Below, one piece after another: positions 47,481-60,134 of a stretch of DNA of 64,000 nt (its first letter is position 1; each line of letters starts with the position of its first letter). The notes under the pieces were generated by a model, which was given only the letters and a program-made list of their open reading frames with translations, did not search any database and was not told where the DNA came from. Source of the DNA: Oncomelania hupensis (taxonomy: Eukaryota > Mollusca > Gastropoda > Littorinimorpha > Pomatiopsidae); assembly GCA_036898135.1 (NCBI GenBank), contig CM072511.1:78971262-79035261 (forward strand), written 5' to 3'. The translations under genes were made by a program, and so were the position numbers.

Positions 47481-49115
47481 GTGATCTAAGAAAGCTACGC
47501 CATAGTTTCTTAACAACGGTAATGACTAACAAAAGAGATTTACTTTATATGTGTAGTTGTTTCTATACCGCTTAACGGTTAAGTACAACAATAATCATAC
47601 AGCATTTGTGAAGGTAAAAAAAGGCAGAAACGAGACCACCCCAAAGACAAGCAAAGCAACGCTCAACAAAACACCCAACATGTTCGCGTGCACACACCTA
47701 CAAACATGAACAACCCACGAAAGTACCAACAGAACAAAGACAAACGCTCTCGCAGAAAAGAAATAGAGAAAAGAAAATAGAAAGAGAATGGAGTCAACAA
47801 GAAGAGAAGAAAGAACAAACACAGAAAGCGATTTAAGGTGATTTCTGGTCTTTGTTTCCAGGCGCTTCCTCCGTGGCATTCCTCTTGAACAGGGCCCAGG
47901 TATGGGTTCAGGAGAAGAAGGATGGCCCGCGTTACTCCCCCAGGACTCCCGAAACCAGCACCAGATGGGCGAATGAGCAAGGTCTTGCTAGGGGTTGGGA
48001 GCCCCAAACCGTAATCAGCTCCACCCTCATAGCAATCGGGAACAGCTTAAGACCCCAAATGGTCAATCGGAGTATCTGATGAAGTTTGAGACCCCCAAAC
48101 AGCATGCTTTGTCGTGTTGAAGTTTAGACTAATTCCTGTATGGAGAGACTCAAAACATGTCTTGTCTTGTTGCCGTCTAGACATTTGCATGGAACAAGCG
48201 ACAAGCAATTCACATAGCTGTGATGTACCTGAGAAGATAAAAGGAGGGAGAGAGAGGGGGGATGGAGGGCGAGGGAAAGAGATGAAGGAAGAAGGAAGGG
48301 GGGGGGGGAGAGAGAGAAAGCGCGGATTGCTTTCACAAAGCTGGCCCTGAGACAAGTCCCTCATTCCACTTACCCCAATGAATAGGTTCATGGTTCTGTT
48401 GAGGAGATATGGGCACCACCTTTACAGAACTGGCCCTCAAAAAGAGGAGGTCGTTCACGATTGTCTCCCTTTTGAGAGAAAAGGTTAAAGATAAACCTTT
48501 ACCAAGTGAACGATTGCATTTACAGCGTGAGACTTAATAACGCTCAACGATCATATTGTGGATAGTGTGCCCTTTAAAGCTTTATATAAGTCGGGAAAAC
48601 TTGGTTTGTTTCTAATCATATTTCTTGTCTGCATGACGCTGTCCTGTAGAGTCAATGCTCTAAATGCGAAGGCAGTCATCCATAAGAAGCTGAATAATTA
48701 CGTCTTAATTTAACATTCACCCCTCAAATTAAAAAAAAAAGAAGCTATAACACACAGTTGCGAATTCATGAATATAAGACGGATCCAATTAAGAAGCCCA
48801 TACTGTATATTGAATTAGAAATCTTGCAAGTGAAAACAAATCCGTAAGTGCAATGTCATAAAGGCCAAAAGTAAAAAAGATGAAGATAAAAGTGTTCCTG
48901 TAACTTTTCGGTCGTTGGGGAGAGAAGCGTCTTGAGACTCCTCTTTGTTCTGGGACAGCCTAATGAGGGCGGTGCGCATCTGCCGTCCCTCGCTTCTTTA
49001 CCTTCCCCGTTTCTAAAGAGAGCCAGGTACCCATTGGCAGTTGGGTGGACTGGATGTGTTGTGCGCTTCTTTCATTATTTGTGTCGTTGGAAAGTTTGCC
49101 TTTCAAGCATGGTCA
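47481..49115. other. No recognised gene
   Basis: 47870-48080 is GC-richer with an open frame of no known family. 48235-48325 is a G/A-rich tract. 'GAACTGGCCCT'-type words at 48340-48435 weakly resemble the 61740 SINE body. Confidence 0.45.
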
Positions 49116-49377
<262 letters not shown>

Positions 49378-49382
49378 GGTCA

Positions 49383-50471
49383 CCCAACCAAGACCTAAAC
49401 GGGCCCGACATTGCTTCACAAAACAATTCTTTAGCGCGTACTCCAACCACTGCCTAAAGCGTCACCCTTGCACCGCCGAACAGTAGAAAATGTCAAGAAA
49501 GGGCTAAACTATAGCAGTCCACCATGGGCTGGATAATACAGAGCATTCCGCACGTGCTGCTGCTGATAATGGAGAAACAATAAAAAGGGCTGGAGGTCGC
49601 ATATTATTCCAGTGCACTATCGTGACATTAGGAACAACTCGCCTTGCACCGCTGAAGGTAATAGTACAAAAATAATAAGCACGTAAAGCTGCCATACACG
49701 CGATTGTAAGCTTCTCAGCTGGGGGATTTTGGGCTTCTCCATGCCTCAAAGGCACCTTTAAGAAAAATATATAAAAAAAATTCAAAAGGGTATTTTTAAC
49801 GTGTTGATGGAAAAGCGTTCTTTTTCAAAGGCTTCTTTAAACTTGATTTAAATAAACAGCTAATGAGCACATTGAAAAGACAGCATTGCCGAAGGATGTT
49901 TTAATAATCAGAACGATATACTTCGTTAGAGTACTGTAAGTGTGTGTTACGGATTGTAAAATGGATATTAAATAGATGTGTGAATATGCGCATTGAGATT
50001 TTTAATTTTTATTTCTTTTTTTTTTTAATTTCGTTTGGTGAGATTTGCGTTATAATAATGTTATTTATCATTATCGTTCAGAGCAGACATACAGAATAAG
50101 AGCTGCTGTTTAGTGTATTTATCTTTCTTGCACATCCCCCCCCCTCTCTCTCTCTCACTCTCCCACTCTCCAGTAATTGTTATCTCACCCCCATCAATCG
50201 CCGAAAATGTTAAGTTCTTAAAACAGAGGAGAAACTAAAATGCCGCTTGCCGTTGTCTATTAACTGAACGACTCGAGATGTTCTTCCTTCATGCAATCAA
50301 CGATTTTCTTATGTTATCCCGTACAAACTGAACGATCCTTCAGACACTTACTGATTTATAGCTAAATTGCGCTAAACTGTAAGCTTCCATAATTCGAAGA
50401 TAAAGTCGAGATAAAAACATAGAAGGTAAGCACTGTCCTAGACTTTAGCGAAATGAAACAAGGAAACAGTA
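49383..50471. other. No recognised gene
   Basis: AT-rich DNA without recognised elements; short CT patch near 50138-50170. Confidence 0.55.
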
Positions 50472-50570
50472 TGTTACACCTTTATTTATCAATAGTCGAT
50501 ATACACTCTATTATTGCATGCTTTGCAAAACAAATTGATCGGATCTATCGTGAGCATCTCAATCGTAACA
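50472..50570 (-). mobile_element. Internally deleted LTR (99 bp) of the Gmr1-like family
   Basis: It begins TGTTAC with the same end text as the solo LTR ('TTTATCAATAGTCGAT'), then jumps directly to the other LTR end ('TATTGCATGCTTTGCAAAA', 'GATCGGATCTATCGTGAGC') and closes GTAACA. Flanks CAGTA (50467-50471) and CAGTG (50571-50575) are a 4-of-5 target duplication. Confidence 0.8.
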
Positions 50571-50974
50571 CAGTGCCAGTGACCGTCCTCGTTCGAGATC
50601 CTTCCATCCTTTCGGAAGATTTCAAATTTGTACACTATTATTTTTTTCTGTATTTTTGAGTATTTATGAACTTGTGCGCACGCGCTATGCTTCTGTCCCT
50701 TTACACCCGAAGAATTGAACTAAGGGAGGGAACTCGTACCCATTGTATTTCTATCCCTTGTTTGAGCGCAACGCAGCGTTCGGCAGAATTGATCGGGAGT
50801 TTTCGTATTTAAAAAAAAAACGGGATTATGGATTGGTTTCTCCACACCTCCCTTTCTCTTTTTTCTCTCTCTCTCTCTCCCCGGTTTCTTTTATTGAAAA
50901 TGAATAGAGGTGAGAGGCAACAACATAAAAAAAAGAGGTGAAGAGTGGTGGTTTGGGTGTTGATGGCGGTGTTT

Positions 50975-51051
<77 letters not shown>

Positions 51052-51122
51052 GAAGAGTGGATCAAAATCCAAGGAGAGGGACAAACTCTAAAATTTCTTA
51101 CAAGTGTGTGTGTGCGTGTGTG

Positions 51123-51166
<44 letters not shown>

Positions 51167-51379
51167 GGTGGATGTGTGTGAGACTGAGATTCTTTACTGC
51201 CTATGATGATTACACAGAAATGTACCATTCGCAAAAGAGTTTAAATATTCATTACGAATACCAAAATCAAACAAAAATACACCGAAAACATAAGAAAGCT
51301 GGTGCAGAGGTGAGTGTTTGAATACAAGTAATTATTGAGCAAATAGCAAACGCTAACACAAAACATAACAAAACAACTA
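50571..51379. repeat. (GA)n and (GT)n microsatellites in unassigned DNA
   Basis: (GA)n at 50981-51046 and (GT)n at 51103-51163; no gene is recognised around them. Confidence 0.9.
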
Positions 51380-51720
51380 AAACTAAAAAAGCACGTTTTC
51401 TTACGCCGCTAAACTATTCAATGCACGTAATTTAACCAAAACCAAACTCTCGTCAAACAAAAGGCCGTTTCCTTAAAAAGCTAAACTGATCAATGTTATA
51501 ATGAATTCAGTTTAACACAATTTTACAGAACAAGAACTCGTTTTCGAACGCTGCTTAATTGTTCAATTATGCTTGAATAAATTCAGGTAGCGTGAACGTG
51601 TTAACAAACGTTTCCATAAAGAAAAAAAAATTAAGAAAGAAACACACGTAAAACAGACTCGCAAAACAAAGAAGAGGTTTTCTTAAGCCGCCAAACGGTT
51701 CAATGCTTGAATGAATGGAG
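51380..51720 (+). repeat. Degenerate ~70-bp tandem repeat
   Basis: 'GTTTTCTTACGCCGCTAAAC', 'GTTTCCTTAAAAAGCTAAAC', 'GTTTTCGAACGCTGCTTAAT' and 'GTTTTCTTAAGCCGCCAAAC' recur near 51398, 51468, 51540 and 51677, each followed by TTCAATG/TCAATG-type text. Confidence 0.65.
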
Positions 51721-51959
51721 CAATACGGCTGACAATGCATGAGCACAAGGCCTCAATGAAAGCAACGTAGAGTTTACCCTATAATTTTCCAAATTTTATT
51801 ACGGTCCCTAGAAAGCAAAAGGTTCCATACAGGTCATATTTACTTACGGCATTGACTGAGATGAATAATTCACTTTGACAACGGGCGTCATGGCTAGCAG
51901 ATCGGGGTCTAAGAAGCATTAGCCGTGAGGTGAGCATGTCAAGGGGAGAGTTATGACAC

Positions 51960-52320
51960 ACCTGACACACTCACTACTTGCTTGCTCTGCTTGCATGGCG
52001 TGTGCACAAAGATGCTTGTGATGTGGGGTCGGCGTGCGGTAGTATTGGGTCGTTGTTCAGGGTAAGTGGTCGTCATGGCATGATTTTGGGGACGGCGTGT
52101 GAATGAATCCCTGACATGTTCACTACTTGCTTGCAATGGCGTGTGCAGAAAGATGCCCGTGAGACGGGGTCGACTTACCGCAGAATTGGGATCAGCGTTT
52201 AACAAAGATTTTGTCAAGAGGTCAGGATGCCGCAGTATGAGGATGCTCATTCACAACTGCAAAAAGATTTTTGTGAGGTCGGTGCAACGCGTGTAGACAA
52301 AGATATTATTACCAGGTTTG
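51960..52320 (+). repeat. ~149-bp tandem duplication with diverged extra units
   Basis: TCACTACTTGCTTGC at 51971 and 52120 starts two units sharing 'GGCGTGTGCACAAAGATGC' or 'GGCGTGTGCAGAAAGATGC' and 'GGGGTCGRC'. Shorter diverged pieces ('GCAAAAAGATTTTTGTGAGG') follow to about 52320. Confidence 0.75.
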
Positions 52321-53460
52321 TAGGCAAAAATATTTCGAAGTCTGCGTGCTCAGGAAATGCAACGCTCTCACACAGGGATCTGTTGGTTTATTTCAAATAA
52401 AGATTTGATAGATCTCTGAACATCAGTTATGAGTAACTCTCTTACTACCGTATGTCTGGTGCCACAAAGGCGCTGCTTTGTGGGAACACAAAAAAATCCA
52501 AAATAGTGATCTAGTATCATGAGGCCTTTGTCATGTTGAATGATCTGTGCATGTTAGAATATCCACCTAAGCTGTACGATCAAAAACAAAGAACTCGAAT
52601 ACGAATACGAATCACTTCATTGGCCACACATCATGTACACAAGGATATTCATTTTGCAATCTGCTAGTCTATAATTTATGGCAGAGAAAGAAGGTGGCAT
52701 TTCGCTCTATCAAATACACTTTCAAAGCCGCCGATACTGCACTCACTAGAACATTGACCTCATTGGTCCTGTATTGGAAAGAACGGCCAACAGAAACTTG
52801 AAGAACTATGTGGAAAAGGAACTAATATCTCAATTTTCCCAATGAAGATTTCCCGTCAAGTTGACAATATCACACTGCCTGATACTCTGAAGTTAATGTC
52901 AACGTCTCTCTCCAACAACTATATTAACAAGGAAAAGCGAGGTAAATGGTAAAGGGAAACAAGTTGAGAATCATTTTTAGTTAAGCATTGTTATATAGCT
53001 CTTATAAATGGAGCGATATGTGCAAATAAAAACAAAACACGGAGGTAGTTTTTTTTTTTTAAGCCTGTGGCATTGTTATAATCATTACGGCAGACCTTTT
53101 TTATATTCTTCACATGCTTGGATTAAGATCAATAGATCAGATTTTTTTTCCTTTCAACAACATATAACACGTGATTTAGTGAGGAGCGTCTAAATTATCA
53201 TAATTATAGGCTTGTTGTTCCTGTCGGTCTACCCTTGTCAAATTTCAAGGGTCACTGCGCTTCAGCATCTGTTCAGATCTGGGCATCAACGACCTGTTAC
53301 AGTCAGCAAGTAATAATAACATCATTTAGGCGGCACGTTTCCTAAGAAGAGAAAATAAAGAAGCGTGCAGGGAATAAGGGTGAAAAAAAAAGATGGGGGA
53401 GGGGAATAAGAAGCAAGAGAACAAACAGAAAGGGGGTAAGAAGGAGAAAGAAGAAAAGGA
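52321..53460. other. No recognised gene
   Basis: AT-rich DNA, nothing recognised. Confidence 0.55.
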
Positions 53461-53508
53461 GGAGAAGAAGAAGAAGAAGAAGAAGAAGAAGAAGAAGAAG
53501 AAGAAGAA

Positions 53509-53582
<74 letters not shown>

Positions 53583-53825
53583 CCCATTAAAACAGGCAAA
53601 CAGATCAAAATCAAAATAAATTAAACAAAGAAAAAGAAAGAGGGGTGTTGGATGAAGAGAAAACGAAACGAACAAAGCATGGAAATAACGAGATGGAAGA
53701 AACGGGAGAATATGATCCAGGAGAGGGAGGGAGTGAGGAAAAGAGAGAGAGAGAGAGAAAGAGAGAAAGAGAGGCAGACAGAGAGAGAGAGACAAACAGA
53801 CAGACAGACAGAGACAGAGAGAGCG
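53461..53825 (+). repeat. (GAA)n passing into (GAT)n, then GA/CAGA-rich tract
   Basis: About 16 GAA triplets become about 24 GAT triplets at 53510 in the same register, ending near 53582. A GA/ACAG-rich tract fills 53740-53825. Confidence 0.93.
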
Positions 53826-53987
53826 AAGATCGGTCTGGACAGGTAGGCCTACCATATGCGGCTGTCGGGGCAATGCAAATACCAAACATGTCATCCTAAT
53901 TTCGCTAAATTCACACGGACAATGCTTCTGCACTTTAGTTTCTGTCTCCCCTTTCTATTTTAATTTAGGTCTTTTGATCATAGGTTT

Positions 53988-54191
53988 ATTTAGCACAGTG
54001 CAAGGAGGTAGAAGAAGAGGGAGACCGAAAAAGAGGTGGGAGGACAACATTCGAGAATGGACTGGTTTGACACTGAGCGAAGCCATCAGGGCTGCTGAGG
54101 ACAGAGAAAGATGGAGTATGCTGGTTAAACGATCATCTGTGGTGCCCCTACGACCTCAGGGTTACGGGACAGGATAGGATAGGATAGGATT
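53988..54191 (+). mobile_element. 5'-truncated LINE 3' end with (GGATA)n tail
   Basis: The plus strand encodes 'RRGRPKKRWEDNIREWTGL' and ends 'VPLRPQGYGTG' before a stop, a C-terminus common in RTE-like and related LINE proteins. The tail is (GGATA)4. ATAGGTTT flanks both sides (53980-53987 and 54192-54199). At 204 bp it is a typical aborted LINE insertion. Confidence 0.88.
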
Positions 54192-54471
54192 ATAGGTTTG
54201 AGATTCAAACATTCAGTGTGTATCGCAACGGTGAATCCAGGGCACCTTCCTTTTTAAAACAAGTTGCCTCCCCATCCTCTTTCAGTTCCTCTTACCTGTC
54301 CAGACGGCTTCACCATCTTCCAACTTCCTCCTTCGCCTGGCACACCGATGACCCAGGTTCGAATACCGCTGTCACGTCGTCCAAGTTCCGGGTGTCGTAC
54401 TTTAGCCGGGCGCTTTTGCGCCTGCGCCAGGTCAAGTCGGGCCGGCTTTTTCACGATGTTCTTAGGTGTCG

Positions 54472-54502
54472 TAACCCTAACCCTAACCCCTAACCCTAAT
54501 CC
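54472..54502. repeat. Interstitial telomere-like repeat
   Basis: Four CCCTAA units (one with an extra C) in a row. TTAGGG is the usual telomere repeat of molluscs and vertebrates. Confidence 0.85.
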
Positions 54503-54831
54503 TTACTAAGACTACGATAGCACTGTGCGCATGCGTCGAATTTTGTAATGCGTCGACCAATCAGAATGCTCCCAGTCGCTCCCAGCCCAAATGAGATACT
54601 AGGAACTTTGACGATGTCACAGCGCATTGGGCAAGAAAAAAAGAGGCCAATTTCACTGTCCACCTTGGCCAGTATGATTGCTCCGGTGGTTCAGTGTTGA
54701 TTTAGGTCCTTAGTCCTTTTCTCTGGAATGGTTGTCCCCATTCGCCGTATCGCCATTTGTGGATTTTGGACGTTAAACTTCAATGTTCTTTTAAATGGCT
54801 CTGTGTGTCCAAGGTAGATATGAAAGTAATT

Positions 54832-54835
<4 letters not shown>

Positions 54836-54864
<29 letters not shown>

Positions 54865-54923
54865 GTCTGTCCCTGTCTGTCTGCTGTCTATCTCACTACA
54901 CACACACACGCACGCACACAAAT

Positions 54924-54964
<41 letters not shown>
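54836..54964. repeat. (CTGT)n, (CA)n and (CT)n cluster
   Basis: CTGT units at 54836-54873, CA at 54898-54920 and CT at 54924-54964, ending at the start of a LINE fragment. Confidence 0.95.
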
Positions 54965-54966
<2 letters not shown>

Positions 54967-55450
54967 GACATATTTAAAACATCTCTGTCCTATTCTGGTC
55001 CAAGCGTGTGGAATCCTCTACCAAAAGAGATCAAGAAAAGTAAATCATTACCATCTTTTAAAACAAGGCTCCATAAATATTTAAGCTCCCTTTGCTCTTA
55101 ATATTTAAAATGATTGTATACCTCTTTGTTCTTCCCTACCGTGCCACAATTTAAGTTACTAAGAAGGTGTGAATTTACATATGTGTGTGTGTGTGTGTGT
55201 GTGAGGGGTTGTGCTTGTGTGTGCGGAGGGAGGAGGAGATGGATGGGGAGGGGAAGAAGGGTAAGAGTATGTGTATTAAAATGCATTAATTTGCTTATTG
55301 ATTTTTACTGTAGTTAAGGAATATGTTGGGGTTTTTTTCAAATTAATTTATGTTAATTATTTTGTTTGTTTTGCATTGTTTATTAAGGACTAACTGTAAG
55401 ACAGGTCCAAAGGACCTAATGCTATTATCCTATTAAAGGTTTCGACTTCG
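54965..55450 (+). mobile_element. 5'-truncated LINE 3' end (jockey/CR1-type C-terminus)
   Basis: The first 135 bp encode 'YSGPSVWNPLPKEIKKS' and 'LPSFKTRLHKYL' before a stop, the C-terminal motif of many jockey/CR1-type proteins. A ~350-bp 3' UTR with an internal (GT)n follows, ending 'CCTATTAAAGGTTTCGACTT'. CT arrays lie at both borders. Confidence 0.8.

Positions 55451-55453
<3 letters not shown>

Positions 55454-55518
<65 letters not shown>
55454..55518. repeat. (CT)n microsatellite
   Basis: About 32 CT units at the 3' end of the LINE fragment. Confidence 0.97.
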
Positions 55519-55520
<2 letters not shown>

Positions 55521-56615
55521 TACAAAGGAAACGCTCCGACCACACCCATCTCACCCACTCAGGCTCCTTCCAGTCCCCTTCAACTCTACCCTTTGCGCAC
55601 CTCCCGCCTCTCTGTACTGCACTTCACCTCTCTTTCTCTCCATTATCTCCATTGCCTATGCAGCCATCGAGACAGGGAACAAAGCCATTTTAAAAGGCAA
55701 CACAAAATCTCTGCAACTCTTCTTTCACAGACAAAACAACACATAGAACAAATAGAATCGTCCTAGGATTTTTAACAAAAAATGCCTCCAGGGGAAAGAC
55801 AGAAAAATGATGAAGAGGAGATGGGAGCAGAGAGTCACTAGTTGTTATAAATTTCAAAACAACGAGGACGCCACACACACACACAGCGGAACGTTAGCAC
55901 GACTGCGTGCACTCTTGTATTTTTTAGCACGGCGATTCGACACACTGCATAAAGCTGAATTGAACGATGACACAGTCTGCTATCTAAATCTGGCTTACAG
56001 CATCGCTACAATAGCGTGAAAACTAGAATAGCATGTCGGCATCGAATGGGAGCCATACACGCGGAGTTTGCCCCGAAGCAAATATGCTTTACAGAACTGG
56101 GAGATTTTGTTTCTTTTCCAAGAAAGATTTTGTATCTATTTATTTTTTTAAAGGGTTTCCTGCTTACTTTCTTTTATTGGAACTTTTACTTCACAATATT
56201 CAATTGTATTTTCCCTTACCGACCCCTTACCGTTTTTTTTTCTTCTTCTATTTATTTGTTCCTCATAACCCCAAACTCCACCCCACAGCCTGTTCTATTT
56301 GTCATTTTCTTCTTCTGTTTTCCTGTCTCCCATTTCTTCCACATTTTGTTGAATATTTTTCCTTTATTTTAAAAAAATAAAACCGACAACAACTGCTTTC
56401 TAAGTGTGCGTCTATGTGTGTGTGGAGGGGGGGGGTGGCAGCAAGAGAGAGAGAGAGAGAGAGTATGGAGACAGGCGAGTGAACTATCCACAGATTCATC
56501 AAGCTAATTGTCCCACCTAATCGAAAGAAGCAGGCTGCAGCCTTGTGTGCATCATCTTCCACGCTTGAGGTCGTCGGATGTACGCTGTCGGAAAGAGAAA
56601 ATGCACCATCATCAT
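55519..56615. other. No recognised gene
   Basis: Mixed DNA; TTTT/TTCT-rich from 56100 to 56370, short GA array near 56445. Confidence 0.55.
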
Positions 56616-56820
56616 TGTTACGCGCTGTTATTTATCAATAGTTGATTCAGCCCCTATGCTTACATCTTGATAAGCGTACATTAAATTCTGTTATCCACGC
56701 AGCCTGTTCAATCAGCAACAAGGCAGGGGTCGTCGTATAAAGTTTTCCAACTGTATTCAGCAAACATCAACAGCTGCATACAGGATCGCTTTCCAAAATC
56801 ATTACAAAGATCATCCCCAC

Positions 56821-56896
56821 GTTATGTTATGTTATGTTTATCAGTTTATAGTCCCCTTTCTTCCCGTAAGGATTTTCAGAGAGGAGACTCTGATTG
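56821..56896 (-). mobile_element. Short retroposed element, family E, (ATAAC)n-tailed
   Basis: The 76-bp insert is flanked by the 10-bp duplication TCATCCCCAC (56811-56820 and 56897-56906). On the minus strand it reads the family E core (CTCTGAAAATCCTTAC, GGGGACTATAAACTGAT) then (ATAAC)n. It disrupts the old LTR. Confidence 0.85.
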
Positions 56897-57053
56897 TCAT
56901 CCCCACAATGCAGTGCATTACTTATATAGCCTCTCTGCAATCGAGAACAAATTCGAACATTCCAGTATTACGCAATAACACCCAATCAAACTAAAACTCG
57001 TCACCGGAACTATGCACTGTTTTACGTCACATAACCTTATTTAGGTTGGAAGG

Positions 57054-58570
57054 TGTGACAAGCAGACCCTTTTTACCCCGCACTATTTGAGCTTTTGCTT
57101 GTTTAGCAGTAGTAAAACTTAGAAGGTTACTGTAGTCTATAGCAGACGATTAAGGTATAACTGATGTGTACACACACACTGCGAGCTGACGCGAGCCGTT
57201 TAGTGACATCATCGCGGCCTACGATCGAGTTTTGAACTTTATAGCCACTTAGATTGTTTCATCCAATCGGGACACAGGTAGAGTGTTTAGAACCAGTTCT
57301 GGCTGATTCAGTCCAAGCCAAGTATAGGACAGTTGTGTGAAAAGCTCTGAGCAGTACACAGTTACACTAGAGCAGAGAAATATCTCCACTGATAGAACAG
57401 GGAAGCAGTGCTTGTTGAATTTTTGAATTCAATCAAGTAGCCACGGGCCTGACATTGTCGAACAGGTAAATGAACATACTTCTGTTTCATCGTGATGTAT
57501 TTATATTATTGTTGAAATTATGTTTGTGGAATTTGCTATGCATAGATTTGAATTGATAGTACGACTTTGCCTTACCTATGTGGAGAAGCCGAACACGTGT
57601 CAAGCACGACCGGTTTTGACGCCATGTTGTATACCTGACGGAACCACTGTTGTTTAACCTATATGTATGCATGCAGACCAGTGGCTATACCAGTGAATAT
57701 TTATAATATTATTAATTCTGTATGTGTATAGTTAGCCACGATTTATATTTATGTATGTATAGGAAATTAGAGTGGAGATTCCAGTGGACCACCGACCTAG
57801 CAGAATGTTCGTCGCTTATGTATAGAGATGTGGAGCTATCACTGAGAGCTACTTTGGCTTTCAGTGAGACGCTCTGCACAGACTTATTATTCAGGGTTGT
57901 TCAGAATTTCGTCTCATATGTTACAGACGAGCAGGCAGGATATCGTGAGCCTAAATCAACAGAAGAGCAGAAACTAATCTACGATTCGAGTTGGCTGCCG
58001 AGGCATCTACAGCATCGTGCGCAGATTGCCCCAAACGTCGTACCAAAAGTGAAAGACTACACGACAACCCAGCGTGTACCAGAAGCTACCTCAACGCAGT
58101 GCTTCACCCACGCAACAATTCAGTTAAGTGCCCAGGAAACAGTGCACTAAAACTGTAGCAAAAGGACCACAGTAGTCCACTCTTCATGAACGCTAGTAGC
58201 CAGTGCCCAATGAAGAAATAATAGCTGCCTAGATTATCAGCGAGCGAACCATTCGCATTGACAATTGAACTTTTAAGTTAGATTCATACTTCGAAGATCG
58301 TGTATAGAGTAGAAGAAATAAATGTATGATTTTGACTGTTATTAAGTGGCTGGACTACATATGATTCATAGCCATGTGAAAGCTAGTGTGACAGTGATCT
58401 TTTACCATTTTTCTATCTCTGTACCCCAGCCTTAACACAGACCGAGCTAAACAAATAAATGTATTAAAGTAATTCACCGGGTGACTCACTAGCGGTTCCC
58501 ATAGAATAAGACGTGAGGGTTACAGCATTCCATTGTGCAGAGCCCAGCAACAATAAAACCCCACGTTACA
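57054..58570. mobile_element. Candidate long solo LTR (unknown family) nested in the old LTR
   Basis: A 1,517-bp segment begins TGTGAC and ends GTTACA (imperfect inverted ends) and is flanked by GAAGG/GAAGA, a 4-of-5 duplication. AATAAA motifs occur near 58317 and 58552. It holds a 142-codon frame (57722-58150) of no recognised family. The TG...CA ends and 5-bp duplication suggest an LTR, though an undescribed DNA element is possible. Strand is not fixed. Confidence 0.55.
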
Positions 58571-58623
58571 GAAGATTGCAAAACAAAATGATCGGATCTA
58601 TCGTGCACGTCTCAATCGTAACA

Positions 58624-60134
58624 ACCATTCACATACGCACTTCGTATTGTTGACGATTCATTATGAAAACAAAAATAACAAGATGACATGCCATTCAAAT
58701 GCACTTCAAGACACTCCAACAAAGCTAAAAATATGCATTTCCTAAAGAGTTAATTTTCTTTCCGATGTTGTGACTGGGCTTTACCATAACAAAGCAAAAA
58801 GAAAACATGGAACGGTAGGCTACTATCTGAACTATCTGCAAGCACAAAATAGACAAAAATCGGTTCAGACAAATGTTAGACACAGCGCAAAACGTGTTTA
58901 ACAACAAAATGACTCCAGTGACCTTGACCTTGGCGGTAGAGCAAACATAATGGCACAAGAGGCCGTCCTCTAACCTAGGTAATGTTCATGTAGGTCAAAA
59001 TCGGTTCTGTGGTTCTTGAAATATGGTTTCCAATGGACAAAGACGGACCGACATTTGAATCGTTCTGATATCCTCCCTCTTCCTTTCCACCCCCCCCACC
59101 TCCCGACTATCTTAAAGTATTTCCAGATGAGTCTGCAAATACAAGAATCAACACTAAATGGGAATGGACGCAATCGGTCAGAAATGATGTAGTCCCCTTT
59201 GATGGCGAGTCTGAACCGTTTCTGATTTTCAAAGAAGTAGAATTGGTGCCACTTTAAAAAAGGGGGATAATATATGATTGCCAGCGTTGTGATATTGGTA
59301 TACCAGGATTATCACTCTAAGCGGTTCGATCTGCTGCCGGCATGCTTAGCCGTCATTTTCTGTGTCGCTATTCACTTAACAGCCAAGCTGCTTTGCCGTG
59401 ATTTCCTCACTTGACTAGCGCGGCTCCTAATCTTTTATAACGCATTTCTTTCGCTCACCAGCATATATAATTTAGCCGCTTCACCTGTGCCAGGCCAGTG
59501 AACACGTCATGCACAGAATCCACAGGCCACATCATAATGCTGGTACTAGCTGGGCTGGCATGGGTAAGTCAAACTTAGCGCTAACTTAAAGTCAGTGATT
59601 TGTTCGTTTACGCCTTGTATACAGAAAATATCACGGCAAGCAAACTTTGGATTTCCGGGTAAGTACATAAGCATGAGAAACGAAATGCTTCTGTATAGGC
59701 TCTGTATACTTTTGAGACAATTTGGGGTTTTTTCAACAAACAACGAGTCAACACCCTTTCTATCATCTATACTACAGCAACTTCAAATATGATGAAACAA
59801 TCTGTATATTTGTAAAATACATCATTGTGTGAAGAAGAACTGGGCTCATATCGATAAATTATGGTTAGTACAAATTGCCAGTTAACAAGACTATAACGAT
59901 TTGCACTTTGGTAAGAAAAAACCCAACTAACTTGCAATAAATAACGTTCGATCTCTGCACAGTCTACAACTGCCACCGAATTTATAGAAGTGCTGGTATC
60001 GTTTGGACAAATCATATACGGAAAGATCCAAGTCTTTTCTTTTTGAAAAAGAAAATGCTGCAACAGCAACACTAAACCTGGATTACAGCTCTATCTCTGT
60101 ACAAGCACCACAGTCACCCTCTTAAACACAATAG
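58624..60134. other. No recognised gene
   Basis: AT-rich DNA. TGACCTTGACCTT at 58919-58931 is a tandem nuclear-receptor-type half site, shared with 63.7 kb. Confidence 0.5.

Larger units (their letters stand above)
56616..58623 (-). mobile_element. Old LTR of the Gmr1-like family, split by two insertions
   Basis: The left end (TGTTAC at 56616, then 'TTGATTCAGCCCCTATGCTT') and the right end ('GATCGGATCTATCGTGCACG', GTAACA at 58618-58623) match the solo LTR at 4304-4838. Flanks ATCAT and ACCAT form a 4-of-5 target duplication. Inside are a 76-bp family E insert and a 1.5-kb TG...CA segment. About 80-100 bp of LTR seems missing near the latter. Confidence 0.82.

Noticed and set aside
47852..48079. 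75-codon frame in a GC-richer block
   Set aside because: No recognised motif and no splice signals noted; left as unassigned DNA.
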